A stretch of DNA of 64,000 nucleotides from Botrytis cinerea B05.10 (taxonomy: Eukaryota; Ascomycota; Leotiomycetes; Helotiales; Sclerotiniaceae). The stretch spans positions 310,001 to 374,000 of the forward strand of contig NC_037322.1 of NCBI RefSeq assembly GCF_000143535.2, read 5' to 3'. This document shows positions 48,569 through 61,851 of this stretch, piece by piece (positions within the stretch are counted from its first letter, which is position 1; each line of letters starts with the position of its first letter). A program made the position numbers and the translations under genes. The notes below the pieces were generated by a model that did no database searches, had not been told where the DNA came from, and worked only from the letters and a program-made list of their open reading frames with translations.

Positions 48569-50459
48569 CTATGAGAGAGCTTCCCAAGATACATCATTTC
48601 CAAACGGGATTTCTTCAAAACTTACCGTCGGCATTCCAACCTCCTTTGCGATCTCCTGAACAACCCCAGAACCAGCCAGCCCGCTATCCTCGAATCCCCG
48701 GTCGCTCTCCAACCTATAAGCCAGCCCCGCTTCCCTCTCCGTCAGCTCCTCATTCTCCGGAAACAACTCAGTCCGAAATTTAACGTCCGCCAACTCTGCC
48801 AATTTCAATACACCCCCATGTAAGTGGTCCCCCGTCCCCTCTCTCCTCCTTTCAGCCACCTTCTCTGCAACTTTTAACACGGCCGACGCTTGCCAAAATC
48901 CCTCTTTTTTCTTCACCATTTTCAGAAGCTCTATCGCCTGTTCATATAAATGGGGATTTGGAGCCGACATGGCTATAAAATATAATGAAGCAATAACTCC
49001 TCCATCTGCTGTTAGGAAGTCATCATTATACATTGATGTTGCATGTAGGATCACAGAGCGAGAAATATCGATAATAGCCTGAAAGCGTTGGGTTTCAGAT
49101 GCAGGTAACAGATCTGTTTCTACTCTTGAATTGGCGCGGAGATCGACGACGAGAGAGAGCGATTGGTAATGGAGTTTGAGGAGAAGACCTCGATGGATTT
49201 CAGAAGAGTTCCACTTATGAGCGTCCGCGTGGCATAGGCCATCGAAAGCGCGTTTCCAATTTAACATACCGATATTAAAGGAGTGGAGAAGTTTAGTACG
49301 ATGTGGAAACATGGCTTCGAAATTAGCAGGCCGCTCGTGACGAGATGTCTTTGGAGAAACGGCTGTGAGAACGTAAAAAACGCGTAGTTCGTAGTATTGC
49401 TGTGCGATGCTTGCGGCGTGGAGACTAGGGAATCGATCTCCACATTCTGGCTCGTTGGAATTGTCATTGGGAACTAAGAGTGGCTTGCGAGAATCCCAGA
49501 ATGAAGTCGCTTGGACATCGAACCGAGTGACTATTTCTAAAATATTTTCTTGGGCCTGTTTTACCGCTGGTCGAACATCTTGTAGTGCCCATACATTGTA
49601 TACCCGCAACCCATTCTCCAGATGTTCCAGTGCCCTTTCATGATTGCCTTGTGCATTTTCCAAACAGACGAATATTATGCAACAAGCTAATGTTACTTGT
49701 ATTTTGTCATCAGATTCAAGGGAACGAATATATCGGATCGATTTATTATATTGTTGAAGATACACTCGCTCGGTGGCAGCAGAAGGTCTAGACAAATGTT
49801 CATGCAACGCCGAAATGGCAATCACAGCATGAAGAACCGCAGGGTAAGCTTCACTGAGTTGTAATATCATTCGACGCCAGAATTCGGAATCTTGATTGAC
49901 ACCCATCAATCCATACATTGTTCTATGACGAAATTGATCAAAGTATCGATGTTCTTTACTGCTGCGAGTCGAACCGAGTCCTGGAAGAATGGTGACGCGA
50001 CTCTGTGCGTGGTTTTGCGAAAGCACAATGGCTTCATCTTGAGGATTGTGATATTCGCAGATTCGACCGGTGCTGCTGCATCTTATGCATTTTGGTTTCC
50101 CTTCGTCACATTTTATATGTCGGATTCTTGAGTTGGAGTTAGCCGACTTTTCCTTGAAATTGTGCTTGGGGGCTTGCAACTGCCAACGTGGGAGAATTAG
50201 AGATCAGAGGTACACAAAGTGCAATTGGTAGTCGCCATGATGCGGTTCTTGAGGCCGCTCAGTAACACGGACCAATGTTGCTCATCATGATAATCAACGG
50301 GGGGGAAAGTATGGCGTTGAGAAAGACAGCAAATGCAACGTAATGTAATGTGTAAAATACATACTTGCAAGTGAGGCATGCACCTCTAGATTTTTTGAAT
50401 TTAGACCGAGACCTCTTTGCTTTGGGGGGAAGAGGTTCAGTCGATATACGATCAGCCAT
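48569..50459 (-). CDS. Zn2Cys6 (Gal4-type) transcription factor
   Basis: Two exons (50459-50365 and 50126-48569) encode 550 aa. The binuclear zinc cluster is split by the intron. Exon 1 ends RGACLTCK and exon 2 starts IRHIKCDEGKPKC followed by CSSTGRICEY, giving C-x2-C-x6-C-x6-C-x2-C-x6-C. A basic run precedes it (KRSRSKFKKSR). Residues ~100-450 form the helical middle region common to this class (fungal_trans_2-like: MYGLMGVN, AVLHAVIAISALHEHL, QYNKSIRYIRS). The 238-nt intron is long for this window. The position of the split in the cluster is common in this family. The target pathway cannot be deduced, as the neighbours are housekeeping genes. Confidence 0.9.
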
Positions 50460-51278
50460 AATGCATTTTATAATCCAAAGAAGATGCACCAAGAATGGGC
50501 ACCGAAGAATGTTTTCCGTTGAAAATAACAAAAGGGGGAGAAGAGGTTGACGTTTTGAAGGATTGTAATTGCACCGCCTTAAAGCTAGGTACGGAGAATT
50601 ATCGTTAGTCTAGCCATCTTAAGTTGACCAATTGTATCATCAAGATTCAATATTCGCCAATTTTGTCCCCCTGTGGTCGCTGATAATCAGATATGCAACA
50701 AAACATTTCTATGCTCCTTTCACGTGAATTCGATTTTTGGAATGAGTGTGATTGGCTGAATTAAAAGCCTTGTGATATAGGCACATAACCTCGTCCAAAC
50801 TTTCAACACCATCTACGATACCAAAGCACAAGTCTAGGGGGTGAGAGCTCTAGAATTATTATTCTGAGCGGGTATGGTTGGATTAGATTCGATGTGATGA
50901 CATCGAAAATTGTAGAATCCTATAGCATGTGTGAAATTTGTCGCGAGGAAGTGAAGTGTATGGCTCATTCGCGAATAGAAACTGATGTCGAAAAGGGGGA
51001 TGCTAGATAATCACAGATATAATCATGGACAATAAGATGAAACAAAGGGATAACATGCCAAGCTCAGTATATTTTTGGTAATAAAGACGAAATATGGAAT
51101 ATGTATTTTATTATGTCATTCTCGTGTATATTCCCAAGATTCTATATAGAAAGCATTTATATTAATTTCCTTCCTCACACAAGAAACATATATAGCGAAC
51201 CTAATCCTCAATCTATAAATCTCTCGCCCTTCCCCCCTTTGCCTATACTCACCCTCCATCCTTCCTCCCACCATCCAT
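50460..51278. other. Intergenic, about 0.8 kb
   Basis: Promoter of the Zn2Cys6 gene and 3' flank of HBS1. No other feature. Confidence 0.5.
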
Positions 51279-53966
51279 CTACTCCAACAATCCCGCCGCA
51301 ACCGTCACCCCATCACATCTCAAAATAACCCTCTCAGGCGCCTCCAACGGCACCGGGACCTCCAACTCCACAATCACCCTTGCCACCTGCGCTGGCTTAA
51401 CAATCCTCGGTTTCTTCTTCCCCATCGTCTTCCCCGTGCCCTTATCTAACACCGCCACTAACTCCTTAATCTTACCCGCAGTATGCATGCGACCCCTATG
51501 AACATCAACTTGCATTGGCGTCAAGAATTCAAATGCCAGAACCTTGGCTGTGAAAGTTTTGATGTTACTGATCGGTTGACTAGGTGTGCAAAGCACATCG
51601 CCGATTTTGAGATGCGCTTGGTCGATATCGCTAAGATGGATTGTGATAATTTGGCCCGCGACTGCCCAGTCTACCGGTTCGTTATCGATTTCGAGGCCTT
51701 TAATGAAACATTTTTCGTTGCTAGGTTGCGCTAATAATTGATCGCCAACTTGAAGAGAGCCGGCGTCGATACGTCCGGATATACTTAATGGATTTTGGAC
51801 GCCGCCGCGGAAGATATCGCCGATGGTTAAGCGAAGGGGTTTGGTCAGTGCTCTGGTAACTGGCTCAGAATGATCGAGTTCCTCCACGAGAGTTGGTCCT
51901 GTATACCATGCCGCTGCTTGTTCTGTTGATTTTCTTGCGATGTTATCACCATGAAGGCCAGAACACGGTATGAACTTGATGTTCTGTTCTTGGAATCCAG
52001 CTGCTGTAAGGAAAGCAGAAACTTGTTGTGAGATTTCATCAAAACGTTCTTGTGACCAACCGACGGTATCTAATTTGTTGACTGCTATAATGATCCGTTG
52101 AACACCCATACTTCGAGCCAATAATGCATGTTCTTTAGTCTGTCCCTTCAATCCCGATTCAAAAGATCCAACACTGGCGTCAATTACTAACACAGCAAAG
52201 TCTGCTTGACTTGCTCCAGCAATCATATTCGGAATGAAATCGCGGTGACCAGGGGCATCGAGAATTGTAAATGTTGTCTTTTCGGTTTCGAACTTGTTCA
52301 TCGCAATATCGATTGTTACTCCCCTGCTTCTTTCCTCCGTTCCTTGGTCCAGAACCCAGGCAAGAGCGAATGAAGATTTGCCCATTGCCTCTGCCTCTTT
52401 ACGATAACGGTCTACTGTTCTTTGATCTACAACTTTTAAATCGTAAAGCAGACGACCCATCAAAGTGCTTTTTCCGGCGTCAACATGACCTGTCAAGGTT
52501 AGAAATCGGAGTAAAGACTTGATAATATTGATATACCTATAACTACAAAGTTCGCAGCATTTTTACTTTTGGCTTTCTCGAATTCTGCTAAAACATCTAA
52601 ATCTTTGCTCTTTATCTTATGTGTTTCAACTTCAGTTGACCCCTCTACTTTTGCTGGTCCTTTTGACGGTCCCTTTTTTCCTTTACCAGCGGCTACTATA
52701 TGATTAGTTTCATTTCTTTGATGTCGCAGAAAGTACCGAACCTTTCGACTGCGCTGCTATGACAACGTCGTCTGGACTAGGTCCTGAAAAGGGGTTAGCT
52801 GGCATGATCAGGACTTCTGAAGTATATGGCATGGTAAAATTGTTCTCCAGCGGGCGTCTCGGACTTGCGCTTGCAGTTTGAAACATGGTGCTAGCGAAAG
52901 CAGATGGGCTAGCCTGGTAGACAGGAGAGGATTCTTCAACTGCGGGCTCAATCTCTGTCTTATGGCCCCTGGATGTTGGTTGTGGCTTGAGAACCTTTTC
53001 GTGAGGGTTGGAATCTTTGCGTTTCCTCAATGGAAATCCTCCATGTTTCGCATCTTTGGATAAAGAGTCGCTGCTACTTAGTGTAGGTTTGTCATCGTGC
53101 GGTTCCGTTGCGCTTCCACTTCCACTTCCACCACCAGTTTGGTCTAGAGAGAGATTGGCCATAGGCTTTTCGACCTCCAAGGCCGAACTCTGCTGTTCTT
53201 GTGCCTTCTTTTTCCGTGCCGCCGCTAATGCCTGTAACTTTGACATCTTTGGAGCACCTCCAGAAGAACCTCCCAAAAGCCCGCCTGGATATTGTGGTGG
53301 AGGTGTGAATTTTGCAAGACGTTCAGGAGGTATATTGAGCCATGGCGTATCGGCAAAGAAGTTTTTGGCAGACGAGATTGTAGTATGTGCTAGGGAAGAA
53401 TAATCTCCATTGTAGATATCTATAATTAGTGTTAGCTAAGAGTCACATTAAAAAAGGGGGCAGCAAAGGGTAAGACGAGGAACCCACCTCCGGTCCATGT
53501 AATGTATGTGTTTTTATGCGACAAAAAAAAGACCAAACGCAAAAAAAAAAAAAAAAACACCGAAAAACTTTCAAGGCGTAATGAAATTAACTCACCAGAA
53601 CTTTTCTTTCCAGCAGCTTTCTTGGTAACTTTAGGCGTTAAAGTACCGAGCAAGTATGTGACTGACTTTTCTATGTCGTAATAATAATGCCATAAGGCTT
53701 CTTGTATTTGCTTATCCGTGAAATTGGTCGAGTCGGCCGGTAAGATTTCGCGTACTTTGATTGCTCCTTCTCGCATTTGCTCTTGATCTTCTTCGCTCAG
53801 TTCTTATAATGCGCATTAGCCAATGTCTGCGAAAAGGCAGTCAGAAATGTGCAAAGATCTCATTCATACCTTGACCAGCTTCCTCCTCACCGTAATCTTC
53901 TTCGTAAATGTCATCTGCGTCATCATAATCGAGCGCCATTGCTTTGACAAACTTGTGGCGAGACAT
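51279..53966 (-). CDS. HBS1: Translational GTPase Hbs1 (ribosome rescue; possible Ski7-like isoform)
   Basis: Five exons (53966-53870, 53802-53596, 53419-52742, 52695-52537, 52489-51279) encode 783 aa. Hbs1 with Dom34/Pelota splits stalled ribosomes in no-go and non-stop decay. The N-terminal domain (residues ~1-100) has YDDADDIYEEDYGEEE and FTDKQIQEALWHYYYDIEKSV. A disordered linker carries FFADTPWLNIPPERLAKF and NPFSGPSPDDVVIAAQSK. The GTPase domain starts at ~381 with GHVDAGKS, then DAPGHRDFIPNMI and NKLD. Domains 2 and 3 follow with HRGRMHTAGKI. The intron at 52696-52741 (46 nt) has a poor donor (GTTCGG). If retained, translation would stop at 52710, leaving 337 aa without the GTPase. The 176-nt second intron contains 17 consecutive A (53541-53557). 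Confidence 0.93.
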
Positions 53967-54874
53967 CTTGTATTGGATATCGAGAATTATATGTATGCGA
54001 CCTGTATGATTGTAAATGTGATCAAAGATTTGCTTATCGGTGAGAAATCGAAAGTTATTAAGAAGAGTTTGAGAGAAAAGTGCGTGGTGAGTGAGTTTTT
54101 ATGTATGAGATGGAAAATAAATTATGGTAAAGGTTTCCAATGGCCGTGGGGTTCGATATCGTCATTGATGAAGCTAGTACTAGCAGTGCGCGAGGGGCTT
54201 GATTAGTCACCTCTAGATCAAGAAACAAAGCTCGGGCTCTGAACTATTATCGTCCGAAATAGGCAAGGAGGGAATGTCTACTTGTACTAGTATCATGTTT
54301 CGAATGTTCATTAGTGCGTAGATACCTGCCAGAATCTTCCTGATACTAATCAAGATAGCGTCGTGAAAATGAGTTAGCAATGTATGGATGGATGGCGTGT
54401 ATTATTACAAAGTTCAAGATAGACCATAGAGTGGTGTACACACAGCTAGATAGTTACTGGGTAGGGTAGACAGGTACCAGGAAAGCTTAGCACATAATAG
54501 TAATAGTAGACGGACATATAGATCTGCTTATTAGCAATGAACCCTATATAGTCAAAGACGATGATCTCAGAAAAGTCAGAGATTTTACTGTCGCGCTAAG
54601 AGGAACGTCTACATAGTTATTTGCTTTCAATGTGATGAAAATATCAAGTATTTTCAAGCGAATTAGACGATGTTTCTAATCACAAATTAAAGACAGTTCT
54701 CATTACACTATCAATGTAAGTATACAATTTCCCCCGGGAATATGATGTCCGTAAATTCATTCGATTCCATGATATCTTTTAACTCCAGCCTCGAAATGAA
54801 CTCCGCCGACTGAGATACTGAGAAATTTATAGACGTGACTCGGCCCAAAAAACGCTTCGCTTCTTTGAATGAAC
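53967..54874. other. Intergenic between two minus-strand genes
   Basis: HBS1 promoter and VPS27 3' flank. No coding sequence is recognised. Confidence 0.55.
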
Positions 54875-57262
54875 TCAAAGATCTATGAGACTCTCTTCCA
54901 CTACCTTAGCCTGCGGGACATTTTGTGGCGCAGAGGGGAACGATTCTTGAGAGTATCCATTATAACTTGATACAGGAGGCGCAGGCCATGATTGTTGAGG
55001 CGCTGGAGCCTGTTGTTGTGATTGCCAGTATGGAGGTTGCTGTTGAGGAGCAGGATACGATGGCTCCTGGGCGTTTGGTGGTTGATGGTTAAATTGTTGA
55101 GGTGATGGTGCATGCGGGTACTGAGAAGGTGATTGGACTGAATACTGTGATTGTGATTGATCCTGTGCTGGCTGGGTTTGATGAGAAACTGGAGCACCAT
55201 AGTAAGTCGCCGCATTAGGGTCTGTAGATGTTATATTAGTTGGCTCCGATGGTGCAAAATTTGTAGGAGGTTGAGATGGAACACCTTGAGGTGTTTGAGC
55301 CTGGGCAGGGGGCTGGTGTTGCTGTTGGGGCGAAAAGGGGGCCGACGGAGCCGAGTATTGAGGAGCAATCTCATTCGTTTGCCAGTTACCAGTATGTTGG
55401 TGTTGAATTTGATGACCTTGTTGGGGATAGTTCTCGTTACGCTGATCCAGTGTAGGATAATTGATATCGGAAACAGAAGACCTTTTGTTGTATGCAGGGT
55501 GTTGTTGTTGACCAGTAGGGTAGGAGTATGTGGATTGGGGCGGTGCATAAGGTTCTCGTTGAGAATTGCCCGTATAAAAGCTTTCTGCCCCTCCACTTCC
55601 ATTGGGTACATTAGAAGAAATAGAAGGATACATGCTAGGTCCAGCAGCCTGCTGGGGAAGATTATAACCCCCAATGCTGTGTTGGTTATACGTGTTTGAC
55701 AAACGTTCCTCAAGCATACGATCATAATACCGCACAACAGTGGAAAGCTTGGCGTGTAAATCAAGTAGAGCATCTACGAAATGTTAGCTAGAGTACATAA
55801 AATACTATATAATCACAAACCATGCTTGCTCATTGTTTCTCCGTAGGTGCGGGCCAATTTTGGACGAAGTGTACCGATGCTATCATAAAGCTCTTGGATT
55901 TGAGGCTCTCGTAGAATTGTCCCTGGCGGTTGGGTCTGTAGTCTATCTACGAGGGTGGAGAAGAGATTGATGTTTTCTGCCTCAACAGGGGTGAGTTCGT
56001 AATCGTTCTTTGGGAGACTGAGATGGCCTGTAGAAGAGTTGTTCGGATTAATAGTGGACTGCTCCTTGATGGTAGCTGTATGCTTTTTCTTCTGTTCTTC
56101 CATATCGGCCAGTGATGCTGCAATCGCCGCTTTTAGATCGTCATCTTCTTCCTCTCCAGACTTGCCTGCGTCTGTTACAACTCCTTTACTTGGGGGTTCG
56201 CGGGATTCTGGTACAGGCTGAAGTTTCGATTGTGGAACATAGCCAGCCCCAGAGTGACCATTGACCTCCTCCAGACTCATTGCCAAAGCTCGCTTGAGAT
56301 CTTCATCAAAACCGTCATCTACCCGGGCGTCTCGAGGTTGCATGGATGCATGCGATTTGTGTTTGTGGTGGGATGCGTGCGTAGGGGATCGTTCATTGGT
56401 AAATGTAGGACCCTTGGAAGATTTGTCGGTAAGTTTTATGTAACAACCGTCATCTACTCTAACAGGTTGTAGAATGCCAAGATGGGGAAGGGGTAGGGTT
56501 TTGCTTGAGCATTGTTGATCGAAAACATTGCCACAATTTCGGCAATGGTGCTTTCGATTTGTGAAGCTAAATGATGTTCGACATCGCATACAGACATCCG
56601 AATCTATCCATTCTGGTGGCTTGTAACAGGTCAATAAAAGTCTACGGGGGAGGAATGATCTACTCACAGCACTACTATCCAGCATACTACTTGCGACATC
56701 AGTCTTGGGAGGAAATCGGAACCCCTCTCTTTGTAGCGCTCTATAGGTCTCTCCAATGTAAGACAGTTCGCTGCGACCCTCGGTTGCTGTAGCCCAGCTC
56801 TGAATCAGCTCCAGTATTTTGTTCTTGACGTCGTCATTAACTGCAGCCCCGCCATATGCCTTGAGAAGTGAAACCAAATTATCCATAAACTCTCGCGATG
56901 CAATTTCGACAAGGAAGTGCGAACCGCCATTCTTGACGCAGGTATCCGTGAGCTGTAACCATGATTAGTAAAGATTCATCAATAAATGGAGCCTGATTGT
57001 TTGTACATTTAGTGCACTCAGTTGAAAGTTGGGATTCTTGTTGCCTATGCGCCTTTTCAGCGATCGCATAGCTTCATTTGCGCGTACAGTTTTGGAACGG
57101 ATGACATCGGAAATCTCGAGGTTGAGTGCGATATCTTCTCTGATTGATGTTAGCAGTGTTCCCCCTCTTCTTGATGAAATTCGGGACTAACAAGGAAGAG
57201 TTGGTAGCCTTTTCAATCTGCTCATCCAAAGCAGAGTTGGATGCGAACCATCCTGCCATCAT
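54875..57262 (-). CDS. VPS27: ESCRT-0 subunit Vps27
   Basis: Five exons (57262-57192, 57139-57007, 56952-56668, 56619-55821, 55773-54875) encode 728 aa. Vps27 sorts ubiquitinated membrane proteins into multivesicular bodies. The VHS domain covers about residues 1-150 ([37 protein letters not shown]). The FYVE zinc finger for PI3P starts at ~166 with [10 protein letters not shown], then RKHHCRNCG and RVDDGCY. Two ubiquitin-interacting motifs sit near 267-281 ([15 protein letters not shown]) and 320-335 ([15 protein letters not shown]). A Gln/Pro/Tyr-rich tail ends ESLIDL, a clathrin-box-like terminus. A second Met follows the first immediately. The exon borders coincide with domain borders (VHS/FYVE). 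It is divergent from the deubiquitinase gene, which acts on the same cargo pathway. Confidence 0.95.
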
Positions 57263-58511
57263 CTTGGCGACTTCGAAAGAAACTGTTACTATGCCCGAAG
57301 CTTGGCTTTCAGACAGAGACAGGTGTTATAGATTTGATGGTCAGGTATTCGTGATTTCTAGAAAAGGCTGCTTCGGAAGGACGAAGTCGTAAATGGTTGT
57401 GTGATGGCTCAGCCTTCTCCGATAGAACACTCTAATGTTTGATGCGGAATGAGATTAAATTAATCCTCATGTAGTAGGTCGATGCCTAGTATGTAGCTAG
57501 GGGTTTGCAGTAAAGAAGATGTTTGTACGGAGTGTTGAGGTAGATTGTAAAGTTCATGTTATGCGGAACTGGTCGTAAATGTGACGGTTGAATCAATGGG
57601 GGTGGGGTGGCTCTAAAACAAATGACTAATGAAGCTAGACAGCTCTTGTATGTACGATGCACAAGAAATACCTACGATGGCTCGGGATGGGCATTCAATG
57701 GCACGTGCTGAGCATCATGAGGGTGAGTTTATTGGGTGTTGATACTCTCACCTTGGTTATGATTCAATTTCAATGCGGCAAATGCACACTTACTAGGGGC
57801 TACCTAGTACCTTTGGATAGGTAGACATCATATCATTCATTGCACAGTTCAAGTCGTCCACGTGATTCGTCATATAGATACAGTCCTAGATACACATACA
57901 CACACACGGCACTCTCTCCCTTTCTCTCTCGACACCGCGATAGAAACATTGACTTCGTTCTAACCACCAGGAGAGCTTCACGGACTTCATGGGCAAAAGT
58001 CCCCTTCATTTCTGCGATATCGATGTATAATTCGTAAGTCGTGGAAACACCGGCAATCCCATCCCAATAAACGGACTATACTTAGTAACAAATGCCACTC
58101 ACCGCCCACTATCGATAAAGATTACACTATACACACCTACTACGTAGGTACCGACGAAATACAACCATACATCCTCTAATGTCCACGGATCTCCGCCATA
58201 CTTGATGCATAAGGAATTCAAGCCATCGAAGAATGTATGTGGCGCAAAGCAACAATAAAGACAAAAAGTAACGACAATACCTTCGATAAACGCATCTCTG
58301 TCTTCGGATCGATCTGTTCTTTGATCTTCTTTATACAACTTTCTTTGAACATTCCCCGTTCACGTATATCGGGTCCCAGAACATTTCTTGTCGTTTCCCG
58401 TCTCCCTTTCAACCACCCAGCACTTAAAAGAATACGATTTAATTTAATTCGACATCTAGCTCCTCCATCATAGAACAGAATGCTCCAGCGGCATTTTGAA
58501 CATCTATAACC
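57263..58511. promoter_or_regulatory. Divergent promoter region VPS27 / DOA4-like
   Basis: About 1.25 kb. It contains a CA repeat (57894-57906). The last part is probably the deubiquitinase leader. Minus-strand frames here lack ATG starts and are not called. Confidence 0.45.
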
Positions 58512-61500
58512 ATGAGTCCAGCGGCCGTCGGTGGCCCCCACCTGCGAACCACTTCAATCAATGGAACTGGGCCAATAAACAATATAAAGAAAGATGGCGT
58601 TAATGGCATGGGAACTTTGAGTGGCAGTGGTCGAGTACTGCCACATCTAGACGATTTGGTGAATGCGAAACCACTTGTCGATAGACAGTCCTCGTTACGA
58701 AAATTGCTGGAAGCTGGCGAAGAAGCTGCAAAACATGCGGAAACATACCTAGACTTTAAACGCCTGGACTTAGCTCTTCAACAGTACATCATAGCCTTTA
58801 CAATAGCCGTGGAATACATTCCTCAGAGTCCGCATTATCCAGATCTAAGGAGTAGGTCGGATTACACCCGATTATACGCTGGCTTGCAGAAACGACTCAA
58901 TACACAACATAATAGATTCGAGGAAGTCAAGAAAATAATCAAGGAGGATAATACAAGAACTGGAGTCAGCCCGTCTAGTTTACTTCCATACAATGGAGAA
59001 TCTGTTCCTGGGAATACCAATAGCATTGCATTAAAGCCAGCCATATCCGATGTTAATAGCAACGCAAGCAATAGAAAGATTGAAACCCGTCAAAAGCCAG
59101 TGATACAACCGAAACCACAAGGACTTCATGGCAATTCGATACAAACAGCAAATGGCATATCGTCCAGTCTGCCCAACTCATCCGAGAGTGACTTGGCCGC
59201 AAGATTTGCCCGTTTGAGGAGTCCAAATGCTATAAATCTTACTCAAGATCCTAGGATTAGAACCCAACAAATTACTATTCCAGATGAAACCACAATAGAT
59301 CAAAAACCAACCAATTCGACATCGCAGTACAAGCAAAATGCGAGTATATTGCGGCCTCTGGGCCCAAGAGAAATGCCAATGAGTCCAGCAACTCTCAAGA
59401 CAGAAAAGCCAATCCTTGACATGGATACTAGTGTTCCCATGATGCCAAGAATGCCGGATGCAATCTATAGTCCAGCACGCAGTACAGACGTGGTTTCGAC
59501 TAACAGTCAACCGCCAATGTTGTCTCGAGGGTCTTCCTACTTTAACGGAAAAAGAGAGCATTCTAGTTCGGTCACGAAAGTTACTCGCAATCGAATCGTG
59601 GTTGACGATGCAACCGATTATTTCTCAAACTCTGAGGTCAATAATTACACATTTGATCATGGTCATCCTGAACCTGAAACCCGGATTGACAAGCCATCAA
59701 TACCCAACACCACAACCATTACTGCCGAGCAGCTTCATGGTTTTCTCAAAATGGGCTCTAAAACTTTGAGTATCTTAATTGTGGATATTCGAAGCAGAGA
59801 AGAATTCAATGAGGGGCATATCATGGCCTCATCAATTATCTGCATTGAACCTATAGCTCTACGAAAAGATATGTCCGCAGAAGATCTTGGGGAGGGAATT
59901 GTTTTATCTCCTGAATCCGAACAAAGGTTGTACGATCAGAGGCATATATTTGACTTGATAGTCTATTACGATCAATCGTCGATGCCAATAAACACAGAAC
60001 ATGCTCCAGGCGAACCTCTTAATCATTTGCAACATTTCAGTAAAATTATCTACGATCATGCTTACGATCATCGATTAAAGCGACGACCGATGTTACTCGT
60101 TGGTGGTCTAGACTCTTGGATAGACCTCTTTGGGCCGAATGTATTAAAGAGCGAAATCCCTGGCAATAAATCTCTGGTCAGAAACAAGAAACATGACCAT
60201 CAAGGTTTGGGTCGAGTTTCTATTACACGTGAAGCTCGAAGAGGCTTAGCCGCGAAGAGAACAACACCCAGATTACGAAATTTATCAGCGGCAGAGGAAG
60301 AGAAATGGGATCAAGCTTTAAAACAAAATTCTGATGATGAGTCACCTGCTCAGGATTCTGCTATGGACGAATCTTATTATGCCAGAACTACTGATGACTT
60401 TATGAGGAGATACCCAGAGCTTCCATCAGTCAAGCAATCCATGGCCTCGCCATCAATGCCGAGGTCATTGCCTCTCTATGATGGATCAAAAATTTCAGCC
60501 CCGCCAACTCGTCCACCACCAGCTCTACCAAGACAGAGATCTAATGGCATTTTCGAACAGACACCATATAAGAATTATGCCATGACAGGGGGAAATTCCA
60601 GCGCCCCACCCTCAATAGACCCTGGTCTATGTGGTTTGAGAAACATCACAGGTGGTCTCTGTTACATGAATGCCGTTGTTCAGGCCATTGGTTCCTCGCC
60701 AGCAATAAGGAACATGTTTATTAAGTTCCAGTATCCTTGCATTCCGGAAATTCCGAAAAAGCCGGGCGAAGATAGCCCCCCGATGCTGTTGATGACTCGT
60801 GCTCTGCGCAGTTTGCTGCAGCATATGTGGTGTGGAAAGTACGACGAGATTGTTCCAAGAATGTTTCAAGTAAGCTTTCTAAAATCCCAGAATTTTACCG
60901 GCTAACAATTTATAGCAATACGTTCATGCAACCGCCGTTGGCCATGAAGGTTATATAGGCGTTGATCAGACTCGCATGGGTGAACGTGACCACAGACCCG
61001 ATACAACTTTTGGAACTTCTAGACAGCATGATGCCAACGAGTTTTTAGCATGGCTCTTTGATGTCATCATGGATGAGCAGAATATCCATCGTGACAGGAC
61101 TGGGCTCTTAGGTGATGTCTCAACTTTTTCTACAAAGGAGAAAAGTGAATTGCCAAGAACTCAAAATTGTCGCGAAGGATATGAAAGGGCCCTTGAAACG
61201 TTGAATTCACCCCTTGCAAAACTTGTCTGTAACCAAAAGATGTATGAAATAGTTTGTCAGACTTGTAAGGACACTAGTGTGACCTCAGAGATGTTCTCTC
61301 CTTTAATATATCTAGGGGTTAATCCGAGTGAAGGGTTAAATCAAAATTTGCACTCTCTGCTTCGGACGTATTGTCTGACCGAAGAGAGAACAGGACTGGA
61401 TTGCGATGATGGATGTGGTGTCAAACAAATGCGCACCAAAATCCAACGACAGCTCTTTTCTAATCTCCCGGACTATCTCATCTTTCCTTTCAAGATAGCC

Positions 61501-61851
61501 CAAATAGCTGATCGCAGACCGGGCCATCGCGTAAATGTTCAAGTAAACTTTCCGCTGGTTCTTGATATGGCAGAGTACACATGGCTATCACAGAAAGACG
61601 GATATTCAGATCGAGTTCTTCCGCATCAGAGACCACCATTTCTATACGATTGTTATGCCGTTGTACAACACAGTGGATCAATGGATTCTGGACATTATTG
61701 GACGTTGGTCCGTAGGGTAGATGCGAATAACAGGTGGACCGACAATTGGCACGAGTTTAACGATAGTAAAGTGATACCAGGTAAAACGTTTGCTGATACA
61801 CAAAGCTATCGAACTGTTATGATCCTATACCGTCGTCAAGGCGCTGCTTGA
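58512..61851 (+). CDS. DOA4: Ubiquitin carboxyl-terminal hydrolase, Doa4/USP8-like
   Basis: Two exons (58512-60869, 60916-61851; intron 46 nt) encode 1097 aa. The enzyme removes ubiquitin from endosomal cargo before multivesicular sorting. A helical N-terminal domain (residues ~50-160, LRKLLEAGEEAAKHAETYLDF) resembles the USP8/Doa4 dimerisation domain. A rhodanese-like domain lies at ~405-545 (LIVDIRSREEFNEGHI). Its active-loop position reads IVYYDQSS, without the catalytic Cys, as usual in this family. The peptidase begins ~705. The Cys box is GLRNITGGLCYMN with Cys717, one residue longer than the common N-L-G-N-T-C spacing. The region DANEFLAWLFD is also present, as is the His box SGHYW with His1046, followed by WHEFNDSKV. 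A zinc-ribbon pair (CQTC ... CDDGC) is also visible. Confidence 0.9.

Noticed and set aside
58099..58338. Minus-strand hydrophobic frame upstream of the deubiquitinase
   Set aside because: It begins only at a TTG codon and lies in the probable promoter and leader. No conserved motif is seen.
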